Shown in pieces: positions 1 through 11,930 of a stretch of 64,000 bases of DNA; within the stretch, counting starts at the first letter, position 1; every line of letters begins with the position of its first letter. This stretch comes from Colletotrichum lupini. Taxonomy: Eukaryota > Ascomycota > Sordariomycetes > Glomerellales > Glomerellaceae. Location of the stretch: the NCBI RefSeq assembly GCF_023278565.1, contig NC_064675.1, positions 3,472,001-3,536,000 of the forward strand, written 5' to 3'. Under the pieces are notes generated by a model that worked only from the letters and a program-made list of their open reading frames with translations, ran no database searches and was not told the DNA's origin. Made by a program: the position numbers and the translations under genes.

Positions 1-158
1 GCTATTAGACGAGGGTAATAATATTCGCAGACCTCTAGAGGCTTCCTCTATAGTAGGAAGACTAGCTAGCCTAGTAGGTTCGCATTTAGTATAATCTAGG
101 CGTTATACTAACTTACGAATAGCTTATAGAATTCGCTAAGCGAGTTCTAAGATCCCAG
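1..158. repeat. AT-rich flank left of the LTR element
   Basis: This is RIP-like sequence, rich in TA, outside the left LTR. A broken plus-strand frame reads somewhat like the N-terminal region of a Fot1/pogo transposase, with an LDEG-type start and a basic stretch. If so, the LTR element inserted into the transposase gene whose C-terminal part resumes after 6483. That link is inference: I found no matching target-site duplication, with CCCAG on the left against GGGGG on the right. Confidence 0.35.
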
Positions 159-384
159 TATTACGAAAGGGAACTCGAGGTAGGTCGGAACGCTACTATA
201 TTAACCTAATTAACTAAAGACTTAACGTAAAGAGGGAAAAAATAGAACAATGGGCAGAAGCTAGCAAGCTAGCCCTTTGGGCCTAGCGGTCTAGCTTATT
301 ATATAACTACTAAGAGCTTAGCCTCGTAGCCTAAGGCTAAGCCATAGGGCCTATAGGGCCCTAGTACCTACTACCGTAATATTA
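159..384 (-). repeat. Left LTR (3' LTR of the element)
   Basis: This 226-base repeat aligns without gaps to 6258-6483. By eye there are about 33 differences, all transitions, and in most of them this copy carries the T or A state. On the minus strand it begins TAATATTACGG where the other copy has TGGTGTCACGG, so the terminal TG has been mutated. Confidence 0.9.
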
Positions 385-499
385 CCCCCCCCTCTATACT
401 AGAGGGCGCTATCCGTAGCGCTAAAAAAATAAACCTTTAAATTACCCCTTATTTTAGCGAATCTATAGCCGTAATTACTACTATCATATTATCGTCCTC

Positions 500-3400
500 T
501 TTTAGTAATAGTAAATCGCTAGCTACGGCGGCTTTTATTTATATATCTAGGTTCTATAATAGGCCCTTAGTAATTAGGTACTAGTAGTAAAACGCCTAGA
601 GCGCCGCTAGCGCATATTTAAAGCTCTTTATATCGTACTAAGTCGGATCCGTATTATACCCCTTTTAATCCGCTTAGTACTATAGTTTTCCCCTATATAA
701 GCGTAATTTAACGACCTCCGAGACCTCGTACTCTAGTTTGCCGTTATTATTAATAATCGGTAGTAGTAGGTCTTAGTTCTACTTAGGTAGTGGGTCGTTA
801 GTAGCCTTTCTTAGCTTATTTAAGTAGAAAACCGGGTATACCTAGCTACTTATTAGTAGTTCTATAATCTATATACCCCCCTATTTAGTATTAACGATAG
901 TCTATAGCCCGGCCTATGGCTATTATAGTTTATTTACGTTAGTAGACTTTTAGTACGAGGTATTAACAAAGACCCGGTCTCCTAGCTTTAGGTCGTCCGG
1001 GTACTAGTAGCGGTTAGTATACTTTTTATATCGTACTTAAGCGACCTTTATATTACCCTTAATAGTCTTTTAGGCCTCGTATATCCCCTAGGCTATACGC
1101 TACGCGTTAGTATAGTTTAGCTTTTTTTTTATAAAGCCGAATTAGTAAGTTCGTTTAGACTAGTTAAAAAAGAGCCGTAGCTAACGACCGAATTTTACTT
1201 CGTATAGTAATAGCTTTATAGTCTTATTAAGCTAAGTAGTATAAGTAAAGTCGATTATAAGTAGTATATCGCTCTAGTTATCTTAATATTAGTTAACTAG
1301 TAGTCTTAACCGCTATAGGATATACTAGTTTAGTATTTCTATTTAGCTATCTATTTAAGGGTAGTCGGCCGTCGATAGCTATAGCTTAACCCTGTAGATC
1401 TTATAGAGTTCCCTTTAGAAGTTAGAGATAAATTAGGGGCCTCGGTCTAATATAATAGTCTTTAATAAGCCGAAAATAGGTAGCACCCGTTCGTAAAATA
1501 TTCGGCTTATATCTTTTACTATAGTAGTTTTATAATAAGGAACGGACATCGCCCTCTTACCTAGGTAGTTTATTACTACCTAAATATTATTAAATCCTTT
1601 TTAATTAGTAGGGATAGTTATAAAGTTAGTAAAAATATATTACTACGGGTAGTTAGGCACTAGAAGTAGCCTTAGCTCCCCCGGGGGCTTATTACGTAGC
1701 TTTTATAATTAGTAATAAGTATAGTAGTTCCGTACGTACCGGTAGGTATCTACCGTTAGGCCCGGCTAGTAGTATCGCTACTTAATTATTTTTACGACCT
1801 TATTACGCCCTAGGTAGGCGAGGAGCTTTTGCTTATAGACCTTATAAATAATTATAATATAAAAGTTCTCTTTCTCGGGCACTACGAGCTTCCTATTTAT
1901 TATTAATAATCCGTCGTTTTAAATAGACTAGCGCTCGCACCCTTCGGCCGCTAGCGCTCGTATTAGTACGAGGGACGTTATAATAAGGTCTTTATTAAGC
2001 TTTAAAATCTTCTCTATTAATAAATACCCCTAGAGCTCGTTTTTTAATAAGAGCGAGCTAACTATAAGCTATAGTTAACTAACTACGGCGCTTAATAACG
2101 TCCGTAGCTCTATTATAATATCGGGGGATAGTAGTCCTAGTAATAAGAGGACTTAGGTCCTATTAGCCTCTTTTAGTACTTACTAAGTACGGATATCCTT
2201 TATCTTTTATAATAAGGCGTTAGTTAGTACGTTCTCCTTCCCTAAGTAGTAATAGATCTAAAAGTTAAAGTCCGCTAGTATATTAGCTTAGCGGGCTTAT
2301 TATAAGTTAAGTAGGCGCTTAGTTATAAAAAATAGTAATAGCTAATAGTTTATAATAACGTCGAACTTATACTCATAACTTATAAGCTCTGCGCGCTATT
2401 CTTTTAAGTATAGTATTATTATTAATATTTTCTTATTATAAATAGCGTAGTTAAGCTTTGCGCCGCTTATCGTTTTTAAATAAAAAGCTACTAAGTACTA
2501 TAACCCGTTATCCTCTTATTATTATAATAGCGCTCCGGCGCATACTAAGTTAAAAGCGTCGGTTTTTAGCCGCGTTAGTAGCTTTAGCTTAAAATAATAA
2601 AAGATTAGCGCCGATATTAGCACTAGCTTTATAGCCTTAAAGGCCGTCTCGTAGTTAGTACTAAAGTTAAAAAGAACTCCCTTACCCGTTAGTCTTATAA
2701 GGGGCCTAGCTAAGCGGCCGTAATCCCTTATAAATCTCTTATAAAAGTTATAAAACCCGAGGAAAGACTAAATACCCTTAAGTAATATAGGTAGCTTTTA
2801 GTCTCTAACTATAGAGACTTTCTCTTTATTAAGCTATATACTTTTTATAAAAACTACGAAGCTTAGGTACTTTATAAAAGTAACGCTAAATTTATACTTC
2901 TTAATATCCGCTTATAAACCTACTTTCTATAAGTAGTTTAGTACTTTAGTAACGTGCTCTTAATACTAGAAGGGGTTGTCTAAAAAGATTAGGATATTAT
3001 CTATATACGCTATATAGAAGTCGTCTAGGTACTCTATTAATATCTTATTTATATATCGTTAGTATATAGTAGACCCGTTATAGAGCCCGAAGGGTACTAC
3101 CTTATACTTATATACCCCGTAGCGGGTTCTAAACGTCGTTAAGTCCTCGGAGGCTAGGTCGAAGCGAATACGGTAAAAGGCCTACTTAATATTTAGTTTA
3201 GTAAATACTTTTACCCTACCTAGCCGCGCGAGGGTCTTATTAATAAATAGTAGTAAGTAGTAGTCTTTTTTTATAACCTTATTTAGCTTATAGAAGTTAA
3301 CGTAGAAGCATAGACTACTATTATGCTTTTTTATAAATAGCGTCGGCGACATAAAAGGAGTATTACTTAGCTTAATAAATCCTTTTTATAAGTACTCTAG

Positions 3401-6100
3401 TAAATAGGCTTTTATAGCCTTTAGCTCTAGTACCGACTACTTATATAGAGAGTAGTAGGTTAGCTTCTTTTTACCGCTATTTAAGAGCTCGATTTTATAA
3501 TTATACGGCTTATAAAGCGTAAGTATATTACTAGCCGCTTTATTAAAAACGTCGGTCTAGGGCCGTAGGTACTTTAATAAGTTAGTTATTATAAGGTTGC
3601 GAGTAACTTAGTTATCGTTATATAAGGGGTTTGCTTCCTCTTTCTTATCCTCTATAATACGGTCTAGCTTATAGAATAATATAGAGCCTATTTTAACGTC
3701 GTTCCGCCTTAAGTTCCTTTTAAATACGAGAGCGCTAATAAAGGTAATATCTATTTATAACGTTACTAAGTATAGTTTTTACTATCTAACCCTCTTTATA
3801 GGGGCAATAGTAATGCTATTAAGGGCGCGTTCTATTTTCTTCGTATCCTTAGCCTCGTCTAACTACTATATTTAACGGGCTATTATTTTTAATAAGCGTA
3901 GTAATATCCTAATTAGCGTGCCCTTTGCCCGCTACTACTAGAGCTTTTAGTTATAGCAGGTTATATCTATTTTAAATAAGTCCTACCGGCAGTCGGTATC
4001 GATTTAGTATTATACGTTAATAACTTCCGGGGCACATAGGTCCTTAATATCCCTAACGATAATAAAGGGCGTCTCTTATAATAATAAGTCCTTAGGCTAT
4101 ATTAGCCGTTAGCGGCGAACATTAGGGTTTACCCCGTAGTATTCGAACTATTTCTACCCTAGGATTAGGTCGTAGCGGCCCGTATTAAGCTAAAAGAGGG
4201 GTGCTTTTAAAAAGACCTGTTAATTAATATATAGGTTAGCGGTCTATACTACGCTAGTATTATTTAATTACTCTTTATTAAACCCGGTAGTAGGGATTAG
4301 GTATAGTAATTTATAAAATAGGGCTGCGCAGAACTGTTATAATAAAAGGGTTACGTAATTATTTATAAATCCGTACTTATTAGCTCCTATATTAAGTAAG
4401 GCTCTTAAGCGAATTTTATATTTATTAAATACTAATATAAGCTCTATCTTAAGGGGCTAACCCCCTACGAGATCCTATAGGTTTACTAAATTAATCGCTA
4501 ATCTTCCGTCCTTTTTATATATATCCCCTAGCTAGGAGTTTACTTCTACTAGGGGGTCTAGTTTTCCGAACTTAACTTTATTTTAATAGGGCCTGCGGCA
4601 GCGTTAATAATAGTTATAGTAGTCTTTAGCTTCTTAGGGCAGTCCTTAAAGATATATCCGGTATCGTTATAAACGAAATAAGCGCTACTATCCTTAAGTT
4701 TTTAATATAGGGCTTTAGGGATCGTCTTATAAATAGAGGTACGACCTTAGTCCTATTTAGTACCTTTAGTACTTTTATTATTTCCGCTACTTTTATTACT
4801 TTTATTACTTCTATCCGAGGTCTAGCGAGTCTAATTAGAAACCTTAACCGCGCGGTTTTTTATAAAAGGGGGCTATATCGCGTTAGCTAGCTAGGTAATA
4901 TACTTAGTATATTTTTAAAAAGTAGCCGTATTGTCTAAGTACTTCGATATAGCCTAGTTATAAAGATATATAAGTAGCTTATTATAGAAACGGCGCTTCT
5001 ATTAGGACTTTAGAAGTTTATTAATACGCGCGAGCTTAGCGAATATAGAGCGCTTTTAGTAGACGTTTTTAAGTATAATTATAAGTACGTCTAGCTTATA
5101 ACTAGCGTCGTCTATAGCGGTTAGGCTAGTATAAGCTAACTTAAGCTCGTAAAATAGCTACTCGGCCGTAGTAATCTTATTAGAGGTTAGTAATAAGTAT
5201 ATAAACTCCGTAGCGCTACTTCTAATCTTATTAATAATATACTCTAAGCGGTACCTATCCGTATTATAATTAGCATTCTCTAAGCGCTTCGTAATACGCT
5301 AAAGCTAGTAATCGAACTTAAAGTTAGTATTATTATTTATAAAAGTAAGCACGTTAAGTATTTTCTAAGAGCCGTAGGTAATAAAATAGGATAAGGCTAA
5401 AGTAGTCTCGCGGCTACCTTACGTCTCTAAGTATACTAGCCGCTACTTTAGTATACTAAGGGTAGCGGTATCCTAAATAGAGCTAGCCTAGGAGCCGTTC
5501 TCTAATTACTCTAGCCTTTTAGCTATAGCTATATTACTAATATAGGCTCGGGTAAGGGCTTCCTTCGTAATGCGGAGCTTTATAATAATAATACGCGTAA
5601 AGTCGAGGTTTTTATAAGTTATTATATATAAGCGCTTAGTACTATTACTTAGCTAGCCGATAGCGGACGCTAGGACCTATTCTAATTAGTACTAAGTAAT
5701 GCGCATCTTTAGTTACTATTCGATCTACTTAAGTAGGGTCTTTCCGTCGTTTTTAAAATATAGCGCTTAAATAAGGTCGAGGTTAATATACTACTTAGTA
5801 TTTTTCTTAAAGAGGATATCGTTATGGATATAAATAGGTAAAATAAGCTAGTTAGCTACGTCGCTAAAGTACGCTAAGCGATCGGCCTAAATAATAAAGA
5901 GTAAAAAGCGCTTTACTAACTAGTTAAATAGCGCGACCTCTAGGTTAATAACCGGGAGCTTAGCGCCTTTATTAGGGCTTACGACGCTCTATTAAAACTC
6001 GTAGAAGTAGTAGTTTTATTAAAAACTATTAATATAAAAGGGGACCTGGCCTCCTTAACTATATCCTCTAATTATTACGTTTAGTAAAGGGGGTATATAT
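500..6100 (-). pseudogene. Gag-Pol relic of the chromovirus
   Basis: No open frame survives, but family landmarks can be read through the stops. The gag zinc knuckle (about 4690-4637) keeps its spacing, with YFVYNDTGYIFKDC where CxxC-x4-H-x4-C is expected; two Cys and the His have become Tyr, the result of G-to-A on the coding strand. The RT box reads FYIAYIDNIL, where YIDD is usual. An integrase-like stretch lies near 1620-1540, followed by the C-terminal VYPVFYxNKLRKA block. The chromodomain keeps EYEV, RLYRGKL and DPTxYDIKSFKYAL. The protein would have copied and integrated the element, with the chromodomain guiding it to heterochromatin. Domain order gag-RT-integrase-chromodomain is normal for chromoviruses. 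Confidence 0.85.
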
Positions 6101-6257
6101 TTAGGGGGTATTAATTATACTACTTACGCGCGATTAATTTAACTAGCTATCGCTCGGCTCTCTTATACGCTTTCTTAGTAGGGGTAGCTAGTAATTAATT
6201 AATTAAAATATTATCGTTCCGTTTCTAGAGAATAGTTAATTAAGTAACGTTAAGTAG

Positions 6258-6483
6258 TATTACGAAAGGGAACTCGAGGTAGGTCGGAACGCTACTATAT
6301 TAACTTAATTAACTAAAGACTTAATATAAAGAGGGAAAAAACAGAATAGTGGGCAGAAGCTAGCAGGCTGGCCCTTTAGGCCTAGCGGTCCAGCTCGTCA
6401 CGTGACCACTAGGAGCTCAGCCTCGCAGCCTGAGGCTGAGCCACAGGGCCCACAGGGCCCTGGTGCCCACTGCCGTGACACCA
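6258..6483 (-). repeat. Right LTR (5' LTR of the element), partly spared from RIP
   Basis: This is the partner of 159-384. Its first half is as AT-rich as the rest of the element. From about 6390 to 6483 it keeps C, G and CpA/TpG dinucleotides that are mutated in the left copy. It holds a 10-bp stem (6415-6424 with 6432-6441) around a 7-base loop and two GGGCCC palindromes. Confidence 0.9.
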
Positions 6484-6489
6484 GGGGGA

Positions 6490-7837
6490 CACAAATCCTC
6501 TTAGGAAGAGATAGATAGACGCTTTCTTAAGGAGGAACCTATTAATTAAGGTCTAGAGAAGTCGTACTATCGATTCGAGGCGTCTAAATAGGGCTATTAC
6601 TAATATAATTAAGTTATAGTTTAGATTACTCGACATACTAGAGATTAGCGATATTAAATAGGCTAATAGGTATAATATAGATAAGACTAGTATCCTAGAG
6701 GGCAAGGGATTTAATAGCCTGGTTTTGGGTAAGGTAGAGACCATAGTAGTGCAAAAAAAAGAGCTTGGTTTGCGTGCTTAGGTATTTATTATTAAGTATA
6801 TCTTTACTAATAGTCGAGCTATTAAACTACTAGTTATATATAAGGGAAAGTCGGTATAATAGCAGTAGTTTTTACTTAAACTTAACCCTTATGCTAGTTA
6901 GGAGTTTATAATAATAGATAATAGCTAGACGACCGATAAGACTGCCCTTAAGTAGTTAAAAATAGTGTTCTTACTACAGACTAAGACCTCCCCCCTTAGG
7001 GGGCTTAGTATACTTAATAAGCCTCGACTATTAGTTCTAGATAGCTATAGGAGTTATATAATAATAGAATTTATATAAGAATGCTATAAAAACAACGTCT
7101 ACTTGCTATTCTTACTACTATACACTTCCCATGTCCTCTAGCCGTTAGATATAGCTATCTTTAGACCTATTAAGTCTAAGTATAAAAAGGAGCTTAGTAA
7201 GGAGGACATAGTAGATAATTCTACTATCGTTAGAAAGCGGTACTTCTTAAGCTACTACTAAAAAGCTCGTTTAGCTAGTCTAACGTTATTAAATATACAA
7301 AGTAAGTAAAAAGTAATTAGACTATATCCCCTTAACATAGCTAGACTACTTACTAATCTAATAGTCCTACTTAACTTAGTTATACTAACTAAAAAGACCG
7401 TAGATACTAAGTAAGTAACTAGTAATATTAAAAAAGCTATTAACTAGGTATTAGCGGCGTTTATTATTAACTAGTTAATACTTAGGAAGGCTAGCGAGCT
7501 CTGCGATTAGTTAAAGTTATTTATAGAGCTTAGTCTAGACTATAACACTTAACGACTACTATTTAGAAAAGTAAAAAAGGTATTTAGCGAGCAGGCCTAC
7601 TATCTAGTAATATCTTAGCACTATATTCGAGTTTTAAAAGCTAAAGTTAACCGATTAAGGCCGTGGAAAAAGAAGAGTATATTAATAAACTTAAATACTA
7701 AGTTTGCGAATATTTAGGATATATAAAAAGCTCAGGAGGACTTTAGCAACCGTTTAGTTAGTCCTAGTCGACTCGTAGGGGTCGAATTACCCAGGGAGAA
7801 TAATGACTATATTATTATAGCAGTAGAAGATAGTTAA
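6490..7837 (+). pseudogene. RIP-killed Fot1/pogo-type DDE transposase
   Basis: One constant reading frame runs from about 6680 to the terminal TAA at 7835-7837, interrupted only by RIP-type stops and apparently without indels. Landmarks in that frame are NIDKT (D codon 6680-6682, usually NIDET), TTDKTALK (6935), LLVLDSYRSY (D codon 7040-7042) and LQPLDIAIF (D codon 7148-7150). The last two aspartates are separated by 35 residues, the D35D spacing of Fot1/pogo cut-and-paste elements. HVLQPLD is a strong family signature. The N-terminus is lost at the LTR junction. Terminal inverted repeats were not identified. A short minus-strand open frame at 6553-6744 is only the antisense of this relic. 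Confidence 0.85.
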
Positions 7838-10800
7838 TTAATTGAGTGTAGTTAGTGGCGATGTTTTGATACCATGTTTTGATGGGGTGGCCAAAAGGGG
7901 GGGGTGGCCAAAAGGGGGTGGGTCGACTTACTTTCTTGTTGTTCGCACAGGCCACGGAGCTCAAGGACTAGGACAGCTTGCCTACTAGTGGGAACGCAAC
8001 CCATGCGGACAGGTGTTCAAGCAAGAGGTCCGCCTGAAATGCCAGCTCGGGAGGCCACCTCGCGACCACATCACCGTATTTCACTTGGGTATGACGTCCG
8101 AGTCTCTTGATTACCTGAGGCACGCGATCTCTCGCCTTCCCTCGCCTTGCGAAAGACCTCTGTGGCGTGTACGAGGACGCGAAGCCTCTAAACGGGCCAC
8201 GGACGACACCGACAAGTCACAGGTGCCTTATGCAGACCTGTGGAGAGAGGTACACACGGACACTGGACTGAAAAGAACGGACCAAGAATTCGGATTGGGA
8301 TGGCTTCCACAGGTTCTTACAGAAGGCGGAGAGAAGTTGGAAGGGCGGCGATGGCTACAAGTGACCTTAGTCGGGCATGGCAGGGCATGGCATGGCAGCA
8401 CGGCTAGGCCTACGCTTGCATCTGCACTGACATCGGTCATTCTCAGCTCGCTGCTGGGGATTTTGGGCTCTTTCGCGGGATCCGACGGTTCCCATTCGCC
8501 TGACCTCTCGGGTTCTGTCATTGAGCATATGCAGGTCGCAGCACAGCCCTGATCTTGTACGGCGGTCCCTACTATAATTTCTGGGGACCTTTTTTCGCCC
8601 TCCGTCAGTCTCTTCGCAAGTTTTTCGCCGCCGCCGCGCCGCCGTCGCTTTCGCTCGCTCGCTTCATGCAGCAGCGCATGCGCTGCGCAGCGCAGCTCGG
8701 CACGTAGTTTGTACAGACTACAGAGATCGGATACTCTTCTTTTTTTTTCCACCCGTCTCTGAACCTTTTTTTAGAGTCTACGTCGGTTTGGATCCAGAAA
8801 AAGCGAAAAGATTTACACTTTACTTCGCTGCTCATTGCCGTCAACCGAATCTGCCGCGATTTTTCTGAACCGGGATCGGGGCCGAAGGAGGGTGGACGGC
8901 AAATCAGAGGGAGCAACCTATGCCCAATCCTTTTCACTATACTTTGGTTTACGGATATTTTGCCTGGGACATACTGTATCAGTACGGGCCCCGAATCGAT
9001 GTCGCAGTCTGTTCTGACCCAAAGACAGATCTACCAGAGCGTTTTGCGCCGTCTCCGGTGCCCCGTACCTAAGCCCATAGGAATCGCTCGTTTGCCTGTT
9101 TTTCGCCTTACCACGCCCGACCTAAGCAAGCCTTACCCGGGGGTCGAATGGATTGCCGAGCCTGGTTGTTCGTTGCGCTTTGTCACCTCTTCGCATCGTG
9201 TTGGCGCAACCTCGAGATTGTTGGAAGGATCTTCAAGACTTATCCCAGACTTTCTCTAGGTCGTCTTTGGAGGTTGTATTCCACAGCGTTGGGCCTATAG
9301 CGAAATGTGGCGCAGATGCAAAAGACGACGCACGCCTCAGACAACGCTTTTCAGAAGCCACGCTCTCTGAAGTTTGGAGAGTCTAAACCAAGATGGGAAA
9401 CATATGTTTGTAAAATCTTGACCCAAGAGGAATAGCGCGAAAAGTCAAAAACCACTCGAAGTCATTTTGTCGCTCGTAACGTTCCGACTCAACGGGCAGT
9501 CTGCCACCTCGCCTCAGTCAGCGGCACTTCACCACCACCAGCCAACATGACAACGTTTGGTTACATCGCTTTCACAACTCTTACAGAAGGGTGTTGCCAA
9601 AGGCGGCAGAGTAAAAACCAAAGACTGAAGGGGGGAGGGGGAAAGGTGCTGGCCCAAGCTTGCGGCGCACGCAGGGGACGGCATCCGAAGCATTCAGGGA
9701 ATTCCTGGCTTGCCCTAGGCCACCTAGCCTAAGCTTGCCAACCTGCCAAACCTTGCTTCGGCTCACTAAGCTGTGTGGCTGCTTAGTTTATTGTGTACAC
9801 GGGCACTCTGCAACTTGACATGGCCAGACTCACGACATCCGTGCAAACGCCAAATAGTGGGAGGGAGGTGTGGTGTGTAGCTGCCTCCTTGGCCCATGTA
9901 CGTTACTTAGGGCCTGTCCGGAGCGGGAGTTACTGAGCCGAGGTGGGCTGGAAACTCACTACTGCGTTGTGAGGCCAAACGAATTTGGTTGACATGTTGG
10001 CAAAAGAAGATGAGGAGCGCATGAGTGGAATGGCGATGGCGAACGGACTGAACTCGAGAGGCCAACGACCAGCGCAGGTCCATGTTCGTTGGAGTCCTCC
10101 CATCGACCGACTTTGACGTGTCCTATTACTGGATATCGTTACTAGATCCGCCACGGGCTAGGATGCTCTACGAATATGCAGGTTGGCATGAAGAGGACGA
10201 GCATCAACGGCCCCAACGCCAACGCCAACCACGAAGCCAGCAAGCCTTGGTCTCCAGCTTCCAGCTCCCCCCGACCGCCGCCGCCGGCCCTCAGCTCCAT
10301 AGTATATCCGGTCATGGAGGTAACAGGGCCCCGTTAGGAGAGGAGAGGGAGAGGGGAGGGAGCAAGATGCATGGAGATCCGGGTGAGGCGAGGAGGAGAC
10401 CTGGAAGCCGGCCCAAGATGCATGCACCGCGCACCGAGGCTACCTTAACCTGAGGCCTACTTGCGTAGCTACCTATATCCGTACGGATACAGAAAGAGCC
10501 AGTCATTCAGAGTACCTGATGCCTAGGGCCTGCCCTTGGATCAGACGCAAGTACGGTACTGGTCCATGGCTACCTTATACATGTACCTCTGGGAGGCGCC
10601 TACCTACTGTGTATAGCAAGTAGTCCCCGGCGCCATAGGGAGATCCGATGCTACTGCACAGCGCGCTGCGCTGCCCCCGCCGGCGTGCATCATCCAAGGA
10701 TGATGGATTTTCTGCCTTCCTGTCTCTGCCAGCTAGGTACCAATCGTGGTAGTGTATTTTGAACTCGAAGCTCTAGGTTCTATGTAAGATCCGGAGCCTG

Positions 10801-11400
10801 AGAGATCTGGGTCTGACTCTCTGGTTCTGGCTCTCTCTTTCTCTCCCCACTTGCTCCTCAACTCGTACGGGGTGCAAAGAGCGAGGAGCAGGGAGTATTA
10901 GCTAGTGACAAGTTCGTAGTGGAGGTAACCTGCCACACCCCTCCCTCTCTGCTTGCGCCCTCTTCCCGCCTCCTGGACCATGGACCATGGGGACCGCCTG
11001 CCGAAAGCCCACCGGGCTGGTCGAGGCGAATGGGGAAGAGAGGGCACCAGTAGTCACCCAATACCTATTTTTTTTTTCCCTTTGGGGTGGGCGGGAGTGA
11101 GGTGCGCAAGGTGCAAAAAGAGAAGCAGTACCAATACTCCGTAGCGGGACAAGGTCTAATGGGGAAAAGACTCACTTTTGTGTACCCTGGTACTTGGCCT
11201 AATCGCCAGACGTACCCCTGTCCCACGCATAAGTCCAAGTCTTCGGGTACTCGTCACCTCACCGTACCGCAGCCGCAGCAAGCACCACGCCGGATGGGAG
11301 CGAGTTTACCACCCAACTCGTACCCCCATGACAGGCCTTGACTGCGCTGAACAGCAGTGAACACGACTGGGCAAGGAAGGTTGACCGCAGGCTCTTTCTC
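7838..11400. other. Non-coding stretch after the AT-rich block
   Basis: Composition switches from AT-rich to balanced GC near 7,850. A G-rich direct repeat (GGTGGCCAAAAGGGG twice, about 7887-7915) marks the junction. Frames up to 179 codons exist on both strands and overlap one another, but none shows a domain, splice logic or start context that I can support. Purine-rich sequence lies around 10320-10400. I see no gene here. Confidence 0.5.
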
Positions 11401-11930
11401 TCAGGTCCCGTCTCTCTCTCCCCAAGCCCCAGCCGGGCCCCAGGGCTGTCTCTTTCTCGGGCGATTATAACACCCCACCACCCTCGCACCACATCCTGTC
11501 TCTTCTCACCCTCCCTCTTCCTCTTCACGAGCTCTTCGTCTGCCTTCTTCTTCTTCTTATTCGCGGTAGCAGGCGTGCAAGCCAAATATCCCTTGTTATC
11601 CTCCCGGAATCCTTGGGACCGCCCAGCTCCGTCATCACTTGTTTCCTTTATTACTTCATTTTCCCTCCCCCGTCTATCCTCCCCCTCCCCCACCCCGCTG
11701 TTCTCAAGGTGTCTATCAAGATTCAAGATCAACAAGAATACCGTCCAAGATATTAAACACCCAAAAGGCCCTCCACTATTCGAGACTTATCCTTGACGAC
11801 CACAACGACGACAACGATAACGACCAAGCCGCCTCTTTTTTGTCATATCTCACGCCAACTGATCCTCCCCGTTCCTCCTCCGGCCACAGACTCTCCTCCA
11901 TCCTCCACTTCAGATATCCCCGCCATCAAC
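11400..11930 (+). promoter_or_regulatory. Pyrimidine-rich leader of the 11931 gene
   Basis: CT-rich tracts (11395-11560 and 11630-11700) followed by CA- and AC-rich sequence lead into the ATG at 11931. Such tracts are typical of promoter and 5' leader regions in filamentous ascomycetes. Frames running through it (for example 11338-11796) are leader artefacts. Confidence 0.5.

Larger units (their letters stand above)
159..6483 (-). mobile_element. RIP-inactivated Ty3/Gypsy chromovirus (LTR retrotransposon)
   Basis: This is a full-length LTR retrotransposon of 6325 bases read on the minus strand. Two 226-base direct repeats bound it. A purine tract (AGAGGGGGGGG on the minus strand) lies directly inside the left repeat, as expected for the polypurine tract before the 3' LTR. 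Remnants in minus-strand order are a gag zinc knuckle (about 4690-4637), reverse transcriptase with a YIDN box (3007-2993), integrase core (about 1620-1540), integrase C-terminus (about 850-780) and a chromodomain (about 745-590). This order and the chromodomain identify a chromovirus. Coding frames are littered with TAA and TAG stops produced by C-to-T changes on both strands, so the element is dead. Confidence 0.9.

Noticed and set aside
6553..6744. 63-codon minus-strand frame in the AT-rich block
   Set aside because: It is the antisense of the pogo transposase relic; Leu/Ile richness comes from RIP-driven AT bias.
8013..8752. Overlapping plus (8013-8552) and minus (8228-8752) frames of about 175 codons
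   Set aside because: They overlap on opposite strands, show no domain or good start context, and have Arg/Ser-rich translations expected from GC-rich non-coding DNA.
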